64,000 nucleotides of DNA from NCBI GenBank assembly GCA_030762175.1, contig JAUJEO010000019.1, positions 3,292,001 to 3,356,000 on the forward strand, written 5' to 3'. Below, piece by piece: positions 1 to 10,927 of this stretch (positions are counted from its first letter, which is position 1; every line of letters begins with the position of its first letter). The stretch is from Metallyticus violacea. Its lineage: Eukaryota; Arthropoda; Insecta; Mantodea; Metallyticidae. The notes beneath the pieces are model-generated. The model ran no database searches and was not told where the DNA came from. It was given only the letters and a program-made list of their open reading frames with translations. A program made the translations under genes and the position numbers.

Positions 1-68
1 GCTATCAAACTAGTATAATGAAAGAGAACCAGTTATCTCAAATAAGAACGGAAAAAAAGTGATTCAAA

Positions 69-86
69 CGAAGTTTCCAAACTTCG
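69..86. repeat. 18-bp dyad in the monomer, intact in gaag-class monomers
   Basis: CGAAGTTT and AAACTTCG are perfect 8-bp inverted arms around a CC centre, so the strand could form a hairpin or be bound by a dimeric protein. The element recurs in every monomer carrying aacgaag...cttcg (subtypes a, f, j). Subtypes b and c replace gaag by gacg, giving one arm mismatch; subtype d changes the distal arm to cttca; subtype e is altered in both arms. Intact and broken versions therefore interleave along the array. No binding protein can be inferred from sequence. Confidence 0.8.
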
Positions 87-109
87 AAAAAAATTTTTTT
101 TCTTTTCGA
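84..109. repeat. A-tract/T-tract block flanked by TCGAAAA...TTTTCGA arms
   Basis: Seven-base inverted arms (84-90 and 103-109) enclose a 12-base interior that is A3T8C, making a continuous A7T8 run. Such An-Tn blocks are stiff and tend to disfavour nucleosome wrapping, which is general knowledge of poly(dA:dT) DNA. Here one occurs every 138 bp, so it could phase nucleosomes along the array (inference). Subtypes e, h and i interrupt the T-run (ttttcttc), which weakens the block in those monomers. Confidence 0.75.
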
Positions 110-276
110 GATTCTTTGCGCATAATATGATTTTCTGAGGCTATCAAACTACTATAATGAAAGAGAACCAGTTATCTCAAATAAGAACGGAAAAAAATGA
201 CACAAACGACGTTTCCAAACTTCGAAAAAAATTTTTTTCTTTTCGAGATTCTTTGCGCATAATATGGTTTACTGAG

Positions 277-414
277 GCTATCAAACTAGTATAATGAAAG
301 AGAACCAGTTATCTCAAATAAGAACGGAAAAAAGTGATTCAAACGACGTTTCCAAACTTCGAAAAAAATTTTTTTTCTTTTCGAGATTCTTTGCGCATAA
401 TATGCTTTACTGAG
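277..414 (+). repeat. Representative canonical monomer (subtype c)
   Basis: This 138-bp unit matches the commonest state at nearly every variable site: aaactagtata start, aaataagaacgg, six A before gtgattc, aaacgacg, A7T8 tract and a ctttactgag end. It contains six CpG dinucleotides, an ACTAGT and a TTCGAA hexamer, and one GCGC. Other subtypes are defined against it: a (gattcaaacgaag, gattttctgag end), b (actactata, gacacaaacg, ggtttactg), d (gatacaaacgaag, cttcaaaa, cgacattc), e (aaacaag, gattttaaag, ctgggg), f (gattctaacgaag), g (aactgtata, gaatgg, cttggaaaac), h (aaacaag, ggaaataaagtg), i (gatttaaacgaag, gttttcttc), j (attgttttc) and k (gctttcaaactac). Confidence 0.95.
395..405. repeat. 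GCATA-A-TATGC dyad near the monomer 3' end
   Basis: Five-base perfect inverted arms surround a single A. The dyad is intact in monomers ending atatgcttt and loses its last pair in subtypes a (atatgattt) and b (atatggttt). It lies just after the ctttgcg segment and is among the best conserved parts of the monomer, with rare exceptions such as the ctttgcaattaatatg variant near 2,055, 8,555 and 60,705. Confidence 0.6.
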
Positions 415-747
415 GCTATCAAACTAGTATAATGAAAGAGAACCAGTTATCTCAAATAAAAACGGAAAAAAGTGATACAAACGAAGTTTCCAAACTTCAA
501 AAAAAATTTTTTTTCTTTTCGACATTCTTTGCGCATAATATGCTTTTCTGAGGCTATCAAACTAGTATAATGAAAGAGAACCAGTTATCTCAAACAAGAA
601 CGGAAAAAAAGTGATTTTAAAGAAGTTTACAAACATCGAAAAAAAAATTTCTTCTTTTCGAGATTCTTTGCGCATAATATGCATTTCTGGGGCTATCAAA
701 CTAGTATAATGAAAGAGAACCAGTTATCTCATATAAGAACGGAAAAA

Positions 748-764
748 AAGTGATTCTAACGAAG
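748..764 (-). other. Partial CENP-B-box-like 17-mer (weak match)
   Basis: Read on the minus strand, this 17-bp stretch of an f-subtype monomer is CTTCGTTAGAATCACTT. Against the mammalian CENP-B box (YTTCGTTGGAARCGGGA) it matches 11 of 17 positions and 6 of the 9 core positions: TTCG, the central A and the following C. The GGG of the core is absent. It recurs in every gattctaacgaag monomer. The missing GGG makes binding by a CENP-B-like protein doubtful, and chance resemblance in a hundreds-fold repeated sequence is the simplest reading. Confidence 0.25.
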
Positions 765-830
765 TTTCCAAACTTCGAAAAAAATTTTTTTTCTTTTCGA
801 GATTCTTTGCGCATAATATGCTTTACTGAG

Positions 831-2627
831 GCTATCAAACTAGTATAATGAAAGAGAACCAGTTATCTCAAATAAGAACGGAAAAAATGTGATTGAAACG
901 ACGTTTCCAAACATCGAAAAAAAATTTTTTTCTTTTCGAGATTCTTTGCGCATAATATGCTTTACTGAGGCTATCAAACTAGTATAATGAAAGAGAACCA
1001 GTTATCTCAAATAAGAACGGAAAAAAGTGATTCAAACGACGTTTCCAAACTTCGAAAAAAAATTTTTTTCTTTTCGAGATTCTTTGCGCATAATATGCTT
1101 TACTGCGGCTATCAAACTAGTATAATGAAAGAGAACCAGTTATCTCAAATAAGAACGGAAAAAAGTGATTCAAACGACGTTTCCAAACTTCGAAAAAAAT
1201 TTTTTTTCTTTTCGAGATTCTTTGCGCATAATATGCTTTACTGAGGCTATCATACTAGTAGAATGAAAGAGAACCAGTTATCTCAAATAAGAACGTAAAA
1301 AAGTGATACAAACGAAGTTTCCAAACTTCAAAAAAAATTTTTTTTCTTTTCGACATTCTTTGCGCATAATATGCTTTTCTGAGGCTATCAAACTAGTATA
1401 ATGAAAGAGAACCAGTTATCTCAAACAAGAACGGAAAAAAAGTGATTTTAAAGAAGTTTACAAACATCGAAAAAAAATTTTCTTCTTTTCGAGATTCTTT
1501 GCGCATAATATGCTTTTCTGGGGCTATCAAACTAGTATAATGAAAGAGAACCAGTTATCTCAAATAAGAACGGAAAACAGTGATTCAAACGACGTTTCCA
1601 AACTTCGAAAAAAAATTTTTTTCTTTTCGAGATTCTTTGCGCATAATATGCTTTACTGAGGCTATCAAACTAGTATAATGAAAGAGAACCAGTTATCTCA
1701 AATAAGAACGGAAAAAATGTGATTGAAACGACGTTTCCAAACTTCGAAAAAAAAATTTTTTCTTTTCGAGATTCTTTGCGCATAATATGCTTTACTGAGG
1801 CTATCAAACTAGTATAATGAAAGAGAACCAGTTATCTCAAATAAGAAGGGAAAAATGTGATTCAAACAACGTTTCCAAACTTCGAAAAAAATTTTTTTTC
1901 TTTTCGAGATTCTTTGCGCATAATATGCTTACTGAGGCTATCAAACTAGTATAATGAAAGAGAACCAGTTATCTCAAATAAGAACGGAAAAAAGTGATTC
2001 AAACGACGTTTCCAAACTTCGAAAAAAATTTTTTTTCTTTTCGAGATTCTTTGCAATTAATATGCTTTTCTGAGGCTATCTAACTGTATAATGAAAGAGA
2101 ACTAGTTATCTCAAATAAGAATGGAAAAAAGTGATTCTAACGAAGTTTCCAAACTTGGAAAACATTTTTTTTCTTTTCGAGATTCTTTGCGAATAATATG
2201 CTTTACTGAGGCTATCAAACTAGTATAATGAAAGAGAACCAGTTATCTCAAATAAGAACGGAAAAAAAGTGATACAAACGAAGTTTCCAAACTTCAAAAA
2301 AAATTTTTTTTCTTTTCGAGATTCTTTGCGCATAATATGCTTTTCTGAGGCTATCAAACTAGTATAATGAAAGAGAACCAGTTATCTCAAACAAGAACGG
2401 AAAAAAAGTGATTTTAACGAAGTTTACAAACTTCGAAAAAAAATTTTCTTCTTTTCGAGATTCTTTGCGCATAATATGCTTTTCTGGGGCTATCAAACTA
2501 GTATAATGAAAGAGAACCAGTTATCTCAAATAAGAACGGAAAAAAAGTGATTCTAACGAAGTTTCCAAACTTCGAAAAAAAATTTTTTTCTTTTCGAGAT
2601 TCTTTGCGCATAATATGCTTTACTGAG
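831..2627. repeat. 13-monomer lead-in block, first copy
   Basis: About 1,797 bp. It begins with a tgtgattg monomer with the rare aaacatcg state, followed by c, c (ending gcggctatc), a d-like unit with catactagtagaatg and acgtaaaaaag, e, a gaaaacagtg unit, tgtgattg, a unit with gaaggg and aacaacg, a c unit with ctttgcaattaatatg, the short subtype g (aactgtata, cttggaaaac), d, e and f. The same order and the same rare states occur 6,501 bp downstream at 7,332-9,128. Confidence 0.9.
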
Positions 2628-4425
2628 GCTATCAAACTAGTATAATGAAAGAGAACCAGTTATCTCAAATAAGAACGGAAAAAAAGTGATTCAAACGAAG
2701 TTTCCAAACTTCGAAAAAAATTTTTTTTCTTTTCGAGATTCTTTGCGCATAATATGATTTTCTGAGGCTATCAAACTACTATAATGAAAGAGAACCAGTT
2801 ATCTCAAATAAGAACGGAAAAAAATGACACAAACGACGTTTCCAAACTTCGAAAAAAATTTTTTTTCTTTTCGAGATTCTTTGCGCATAATATGGTTTAC
2901 TGAGGCTATCAAACTAGTATAATGAAAGAGAACCAGTTATCTCAAATAAGAACGGAAAAAAGTGATTCAAACGACGTTTCCAAACTTCGAAAAAAATTTT
3001 TTTTCTTTTCGAGATTCTTTGCGCATAATATGCTTTACTGAGGCTATCAAACTAGTATAATGAAAGAGAACCAGTTATCTCAAATAAAAACGGAAAAAAG
3101 TGATACAAACGAAGTTTCCAAACTTCAAAAAAAATTTTTTTTCTTTTCGACATTCTTTGCGCATAATATGCTTTTCTGAGGCTATCAAACTAGTATAATG
3201 AAAGAGAACCAGTTATCTCAAACAAGAACGGAAAAAAAGTGATTTTAAAGAAGTTTACAAACATCGAAAAAAAAATTTCTTCTTTTCGAGATTCTTTGCG
3301 CATAATATGCATTTCTGGGGCTATCAAACTAGTATAATGAAAGAGAACCAGTTATCTCATATAAGAACGGAAAAAAAGTGATTCTAACGAAGTTTCCAAA
3401 CTTCGAAAAAAATTTTTTTTCTTTTCGAGATTCTTTGCGCATAATATGCTTTACTGAGGCTATCAAACTAGTATAATGAAAGAGAACCAGTTATCTCAAA
3501 TAAGAACGGAAAAAAGTGATTCAAACGAAGTTTCCAAACTTCGAAAAAAAATTGTTTTCTTTTCGAGATTCTTTGCGCATAATATGATTTTCTGAGGCTT
3601 TCAAACTACTATACTGAAAGAGAACGAGTTATCTCAAATAAGAACGGAAAAAAATGACACAAACGACGTTTCCAAACTTCGAAAAAAATTTTTTTTCTTT
3701 TCGAGATTCTTTGCGCATAATATGCTTTACTGAGGCTATCAAACTAGTATAATGAAAGAGAACCAGTTATCTCAAATAAGAACGGAAAAAAAGTGATTCA
3801 AACGAAGTTTCCAAACTTCGAAAAAAAATTGTTTTCTTTTCGAGATTCTTTGCGCATAATATGATTTTCTGAGGCTTTCAAACTACTATAATGAAAGAGA
3901 ACCATTTATCTCAAATAAGAACGGAAAAAAGTGACACAAACGACGTTTCCAAACTTCGAAAAAAATTTTTTTTCTTTTCGAGATTCTTTGCGCATAATAT
4001 GCTTTACTGAGGCTATCAAACTAGTATAATGAAAGAGAACCAGTTATCTCAAATAAGAACGGAAAAAAAGTGATTCTAACGAAGTTTCCAAACTTCGAAA
4101 AAATTTTTTTTCTTTTCGAGATTCTTTGCGCATAATATGCTTTTCTGAGGCTATCAAAGTAGTATAATGAAAGAGAACCAGTTATCTCAAATAAGAACGG
4201 AAAAAAAGTGATTCTAACGAAGTTTCCAAACGTCGAAAAAAATTTTTTTTCTTTTCGAGATTCTGTGCGCATAATATGCTTTACTGATGCTATCAAACTA
4301 GTATAATGAAAGAGAACCAGTTATCTCAAATTAGAACGGAAAAAAGTGATTTAAACGACGTTTCCAAACTTCGAAAAAATTTTTTTTCTTTTCGAGATTC
4401 TTTGCGCATAATATGCTTTACTGAG
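2628..4425. repeat. A HOR, 13-mer (1,798 bp), copy 1
   Basis: Order a-b-c-d-e-f-j-k-j-k-f-f plus a gatttaaacg monomer with aaattag. It is followed immediately by a near-identical second copy. Differences I noted from copy 2 are a shorter A-run near 3,508, a G at 3,626 where the other copies have C (gaacgag against gaaccag), and gaaagag in the first monomer where copy 2 has gaaggag. Confidence 0.9.
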
Positions 4426-6224
4426 GCTATCAAACTAGTATAATGAAGGAGAACCAGTTATCTCAAATAAGAACGGAAAAAAAGTGATTCAAACGAAGTT
4501 TCCAAACTTCGAAAAAAATTTTTTTTCTTTTCGAGATTCTTTGCGCATAATATGATTTTCTGAGGCTATCAAACTACTATAATGAAAGAGAACCAGTTAT
4601 CTCAAATAAGAACGGAAAAAAATGACACAAACGACGTTTCCAAACTTCGAAAAAAATTTTTTTTCTTTTCGAGATTCTTTGCGCATAATATGGTTTACTG
4701 AGGCTATCAAACTAGTATAATGAAAGAGAACCAGTTATCTCAAATAAGAACGGAAAAAAGTGATTCAAACGACGTTTCCAAACTTCGAAAAAAATTTTTT
4801 TTCTTTTCGAGATTCTTTGCGCATAATATGCTTTACTGAGGCTATCAAACTAGTATAATGAAAGAGAACCAGTTATCTCAAATAAAAACGGAAAAAAGTG
4901 ATACAAACGAAGTTTCCAAACTTCAAAAAAAATTTTTTTTCTTTTCGACATTCTTTGCGCATAATATGCTTTTCTGAGGCTATCAAACTAGTATAATGAA
5001 AGAGAACCAGTTATCTCAAACAAGAACGGAAAAAAAGTGATTTTAAAGAAGTTTACAAACATCGAAAAAAAAATTTCTTCTTTTCGAGATTCTTTGCGCA
5101 TAATATGCATTTCTGGGGCTATCAAACTAGTATAATGAAAGAGAACCAGTTATCTCATATAAGAACGGAAAAAAAGTGATTCTAACGAAGTTTCCAAACT
5201 TCGAAAAAAATTTTTTTTCTTTTCGAGATTCTTTGCGCATAATATGCTTTACTGAGGCTATCAAACTAGTATAATGAAAGAGAACCAGTTATCTCAAATA
5301 AGAACGGAAAAAAAGTGATTCAAACGAAGTTTCCAAACTTCGAAAAAAAATTGTTTTCTTTTCGAGATTCTTTGCGCATAATATGATTTTCTGAGGCTTT
5401 CAAACTACTATACTGAAAGAGAACCAGTTATCTCAAATAAGAACGGAAAAAAATGACACAAACGACGTTTCCAAACTTCGAAAAAAATTTTTTTTCTTTT
5501 CGAGATTCTTTGCGCATAATATGCTTTACTGAGGCTATCAAACTAGTATAATGAAAGAGAACCAGTTATCTCAAATAAGAACGGAAAAAAAGTGATTCAA
5601 ACGAAGTTTCCACACTTCGAAAAAAAATTGTTTTCTTTTCGAGATTCTTTGCGCATAATATGATTTTCTGAGGCTTTCAAACTACTATAATGAAAGAGAA
5701 CCATTTATCTCAAATAAGAACGGAAAAAAGTGACACAAACGACGTTTCCAAACTTCGAAAAAAATTTTTTTTCTTTTCGAGATTCTTTGCGCATAATATG
5801 CTTTACTGAGGCTATCAAACTAGTATAATGAAAGAGAACCAGTTATCTCAAATAAGAACGGAAAAAAAGTGATTCTAACGAAGTTTCCAAACTTCGAAAA
5901 AATTTTTTTTCTTTTCGAGATTCTTTGCGCATAATATGCTTTTCTGAGGCTATCAAAGTAGTATAATGAAAGAGAACCAGTTATCTCAAATAAGAACGGA
6001 AAAAAAGTGATTCTAACGAAGTTTCCAAACGTCGAAAAAAATTTTTTTTCTTTTCGAGATTCTGTGCGCATAATATGCTTTACTGATGCTATCAAACTAG
6101 TATAATGAAAGAGAACCAGTTATCTCAAATTAGAACGGAAAAAAGTGATTTAAACGACGTTTCCAAACTTCGAAAAAATTTTTTTTCTTTTCGAGATTCT
6201 TTGCGCATAATATGCTTTACTGAG
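4426..6224. repeat. A HOR, 13-mer (1,799 bp), copy 2
   Basis: Tandem repeat of the preceding unit with the same monomer order. Private states are gaaggag in the first monomer and C at 5,613 (ccacactt). The pair is itself repeated at 9,129-12,726, so the pairing predates the larger 6.5 kb duplication. Confidence 0.9.
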
Positions 6225-7331
6225 GCTATCAAACTAGTATAATGAAGGAGAACCAGTTATCTCAAATAAGAACGGAAAAAATGTGATTGAAACGACGTTT
6301 CCAAACTTCGAAAAAAAATTTTTTTCTTTTCGAGATTCTTTGCGCATAATATGCTTTACTGAGGCTATCAAACTAGTATAATGAAAGAGAACCAGTTATC
6401 TCAAATAAGAACGGAAAAAAGTGATTCAAACGACGTTTCCAAACTTCGAAAAAATTTTTTTTTCTTTTCGAGATTCTTTGCGCATAATATGCTTTACTGA
6501 GGCTATCAAACTAGTATAATGAAAGAGAACCATTTATCTCAAATAATAACGGAAAAAAAGTGATTCAAACGAAGTTTCCAAACTTCGAAAAAAAATTTTT
6601 TTCTTTTCGAGATTCTTTGCGCATAATATGCTCTTCTGAGGCTATCAAACTAGTATAATGAAAGAGAACCAGTTATCTCAAATAAGAACGGAAAAAAAGT
6701 GATTCTAACGAAGTTTCCAAACTTCGAAAAAATTTTTTTTCTTTTCCAGATTCTTTGCGCATAATATGCTTTACTGAGGCTATCAAACTAGCATAATGAA
6801 AGAGAACCAGTTATCTCAAATAAGAACGGGAAAAAAGTGATTCTAACGAAGTTTCCAAACTTGGAAAATAATTTTTTTTCTTTTCGAGATTCTTTGCGCA
6901 TAATATGCTTTTCTGAGGCTATCAAACCAGTATAATGAAAGAGAACCAGGTAGCTCAAATAAGAACGGAAAAAAAGTGATTCTAACGAAGTTTCCAAACT
7001 TCGAAAAAATTTTTTTTTCTTTTCGAGATTCTTTGCGCATAATATGCTTTACTGATGCTATCAAACTAGTATAATGAAAGAGAACCAGTTATCTCGAATT
7101 AGAACGGAAAAAAGTGATTTAAACGACGTTTCCAAACTTCGAAAAAATTTTTTTTCTTTTCGAGATTCTTTGCGCATAATATGCTTTACTGAGGCTATCA
7201 AACTAGTATAATGAAAGAGAACCAGTTATCTCAAATAAGAACGGAAAACAGTGATTCAAACGACGTTTCCAAACTTCGAAAAAAAATTTTTTTCTTTTCG
7301 AGATTCTTTGCGCATAATATGCTTTACTGAG
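6225..7331. repeat. 8-monomer spacer between the two 6.5 kb copies
   Basis: Order: tgtgattg monomer with gaaggag, c, a catttatc/ataataacgg monomer ending ctcttctg, f with ttttccagatt, an aaactagcata monomer with cttggaaaataat, an aaaccagtata/caggtagctc monomer, an aaattag/gatttaaacg monomer, and a gaaaacagtg monomer. The part from 6,502 is not repeated after the second 6.5 kb copy but has a close relative about 52.4 kb away at roughly 58.94-59.62 kb. Confidence 0.85.
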
Positions 7332-9128
7332 GCTATCAAACTAGTATAATGAAAGAGAACCAGTTATCTCAAATAAGAACGGAAAAAATGTGATTGAAAC
7401 GACGTTTCCAAACATCGAAAAAAAATTTTTTTCTTTTCGAGATTCTTTGCGCATAATATGCTTTACTGAGGCTATCAAACTAGTATAATGAAAGAGAACC
7501 AGTTATCTCAAATAAGAACGGAAAAAAGTGATTCAAACGACGTTTCCAAACTTCGAAAAAAAATTTTTTTCTTTTCGAGATTCTTTGCGCATAATATGCT
7601 TTACTGCGGCTATCAAACTAGTATAATGAAAGAGAACCAGTTATCTCAAATAAGAACGGAAAAAAGTGATTCAAACGACGTTTCCAAACTTCGAAAAAAA
7701 TTTTTTTTCTTTTCGAGATTCTTTGCGCATAATATGCTTTACTGAGGCTATCATACTAGTAGAATGAAAGAGAACCAGTTATCTCAAATAAGAACGTAAA
7801 AAAGTGATACAAACGAAGTTTCCAAACTTCAAAAAAAATTTTTTTTCTTTTCGACATTCTTTGCGCATAATATGCTTTTCTGAGGCTATCAAACTAGTAT
7901 AATGAAAGAGAACCAGTTATCTCAAACAAGAACGGAAAAAAAGTGATTTTAAAGAAGTTTACAAACATCGAAAAAAAATTTTCTTCTTTTCGAGATTCTT
8001 TGCGCATAATATGCTTTTCTGGGGCTATCAAACTAGTATAATGAAAGAGAACCAGTTATCTCAAATAAGAACGGAAAACAGTGATTCAAACGACGTTTCC
8101 AAACTTCGAAAAAAATTTTTTTTCTTTTCGAGATTCTTTGCGCATAATATGCTTTACTGAGGCTATCAAACTAGTATAATGAAAGAGAACCAGTTATCTC
8201 AAATAAGAACGGAAAAAATGTGATTGAAACGACGTTTCCAAACTTCGAAAAAAAAATTTTTTCTTTTCGAGATTCTTTGCGCATAATATGCTTTACTGAG
8301 GCTATCAAACTAGTATAATGAAAGAGAACCAGTTATCTCAAATAAGAAGGGAAAAATGTGATTCAAACAACGTTTCCAAACTTCGAAAAAAATTTTTTTT
8401 CTTTTCGAGATTCTTTGCGCATAATATGCTTACTGAGGCTATCAAACTAGTATAATGAAAGAGAACCAGTTATCTCAAATAAGAACGGAAAAAAGTGATT
8501 CAAACGACGTTTCCAAACTTCGAAAAAAATTTTTTTTCTTTTCGAGATTCTTTGCAATTAATATGCTTTTCTGAGGCTATCTAACTGTATAATGAAAGAG
8601 AACTAGTTATCTCAAATAAGAATGGAAAAAAGTGATTCTAACGAAGTTTCCAAACTTGGAAAACATTTTTTTTCTTTTCGAGATTCTTTGCGAATAATAT
8701 GCTTTACTGAGGCTATCAAACTAGTATAATGAAAGAGAACCAGTTATCTCAAATAAGAACGGAAAAAAAGTGATACAAACGAAGTTTCCAAACTTCAAAA
8801 AAAATTTTTTTTCTTTTCGAGATTCTTTGCGCATAATATGCTTTTCTGAGGCTATCAAACTAGTATAATGAAAGAGAACCAGTTATCTCAAACAAGAACG
8901 GAAAAAAAGTGATTTTAACGAAGTTTACAAACTTCGAAAAAAAATTTTCTTCTTTTCGAGATTCTTTGCGCATAATATGCTTTTCTGGGGCTATCAAACT
9001 AGTATAATGAAAGAGAACCAGTTATCTCAAATAAGAACGGAAAAAAAGTGATTCTAACGAAGTTTCCAAACTTCGAAAAAAAATTTTTTTCTTTTCGAGA
9101 TTCTTTGCGCATAATATGCTTTACTGAG
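7332..9128. repeat. 13-monomer lead-in block, second copy
   Basis: Same order and same rare variants as 831-2,627, offset 6,501 bp. One difference seen is an A7T8 tract near 8,110 where the first copy has A8T7 near 1,610. Near identity over unselected sequence suggests a recent duplication. Confidence 0.9.
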
Positions 9129-10927
9129 GCTATCAAACTAGTATAATGAAAGAGAACCAGTTATCTCAAATAAGAACGGAAAAAAAGTGATTCAAACGAC
9201 GTTTCCAAACTTCGAAAAAAATTTTTTTTCTTTTCGAGATTCTTTGCGCATAATATGATTTTCTGAGGCTATCAAACTACTATAATGAAAGAGAACCAGT
9301 TATCTCAAATAAGAACGGAAAAAAATGACACAAACGACGTTTCCAAACTTCGAAAAAAATTTTTTTTCTTTTCGAGATTCTTTGCGCATAATATGGTTTA
9401 CTGAGGCTATCAAACTAGTATAATGAAAGAGAACCAGTTATCTCAAATAAGAACGGAAAAAAGTGATTCAAACGACGTTTCCAAACTTCGAAAAAAATTT
9501 TTTTTCTTTTCGAGATTCTTTGCGCATAATATGCTTTACTGAGGCTATCAAACTAGTATAATGAAAGAGAACCAGTTATCTCAAATAAAAACGGAAAAAA
9601 GTGATACAAACGAAGTTTCCAAACTTCAAAAAAAATTTTTTTTCTTTTCGACATTCTTTGCGCATAATATGCTTTTCTGAGGCTATCAAACTAGTATAAT
9701 GAAAGAGAACCAGTTATCTCAAACAAGAACGGAAAAAAAGTGATTTTAAAGAAGTTTACAAACATCGAAAAAAAAATTTCTTCTTTTCGAGATTCTTTGC
9801 GCATAATATGCATTTCTGGGGCTATCAAACTAGTATAATGAAAGAGAACCAGTTATCTCATATAAGAACGGAAAAAAAGTGATTCTAACGAAGTTTCCAA
9901 ACTTCGAAAAAAATTTTTTTTCTTTTCGAGATTCTTTGCGCATAATATGCTTTACTGAGGCTATCAAACTAGTATAATGAAAGAGAACCAGTTATCTCAA
10001 ATAAGAACGGAAAAAAAGTGATTCAAACGAAGTTTCCAAACTTCGAAAAAAAATTGTTTTCTTTTCGAGATTCTTTGCGCATAATATGATTTTCTGAGGC
10101 TTTCAAACTACTATACTGAAAGAGAACCAGTTATCTCAAATAAGAACGGAAAAAAATGACACAAACGACGTTTCCAAACTTCGAAAAAAATTTTTTTTCT
10201 TTTCGAGATTCTTTGCGCATAATATGCTTTACTGAGGCTATCAAACTAGTATAATGAAAGAGAACCAGTTATCTCAAATAAGAACGGAAAAAAAGTGATT
10301 CAAACGAAGTTTCCAAACTTCGAAAAAAAATTGTTTTCTTTTCGAGATTCTTTGCGCATAATATGATTTTCTGAGGCTTTCAAACTACTATAATGAAAGA
10401 GAACCATTTATCTCAAATAAGAACGGAAAAAAGTGACACAAACGACGTTTCCAAACTTCGAAAAAAATTTTTTTTCTTTTCGAGATTCTTTGCGCATAAT
10501 ATGCTTTACTGAGGCTATCAAACTAGTATAATGAAAGAGAACCAGTTATCTCAAATAAGAACGGAAAAAAAGTGATTCTAACGAAGTTTCCAAACTTCGA
10601 AAAAATTTTTTTTCTTTTCGAGATTCTTTGCGCATAATATGCTTTTCTGAGGCTATCAAAGTAGTATAATGAAAGAGAACCAGTTATCTCAAATAAGAAC
10701 GGAAAAAAAGTGATTCTAACGAAGTTTCCAAACGTCGAAAAAAATTTTTTTTCTTTTCGAGATTCTGTGCGCATAATATGCTTTACTGATGCTATCAAAC
10801 TAGTATAATGAAAGAGAACCAGTTATCTCAAATTAGAACGGAAAAAAGTGATTTAAACGACGTTTCCAAACTTCGAAAAAATTTTTTTTCTTTTCGAGAT
10901 TCTTTGCGCATAATATGCTTTACTGAG
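9129..10927. repeat. A HOR, 13-mer (1,799 bp), copy 3
   Basis: Matches 2,628-4,425 at a 6,501-6,502 bp offset. It differs in the first monomer (aaacgacg where copy 1 has aaacgaag near 2,690), lacks the private G of copy 1 at 3,626, and has the longer A-run. Confidence 0.9.

Larger units (their letters stand above)
1..830. repeat. Truncated A-domain HOR: hexamer a-b-c-d-e-f
   Basis: Six monomers in the order a, b, c, d, e, f match 2,628-3,460 almost base for base, including private states such as aaataaaaacgg in d, the tgcatttctgggg end of e and catataagaac in f. The next monomer switches to the tgtgattgaaacg type, so only the first six of the 13 monomers of the A HOR are present here. The left edge is the window edge. 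Confidence 0.9.
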
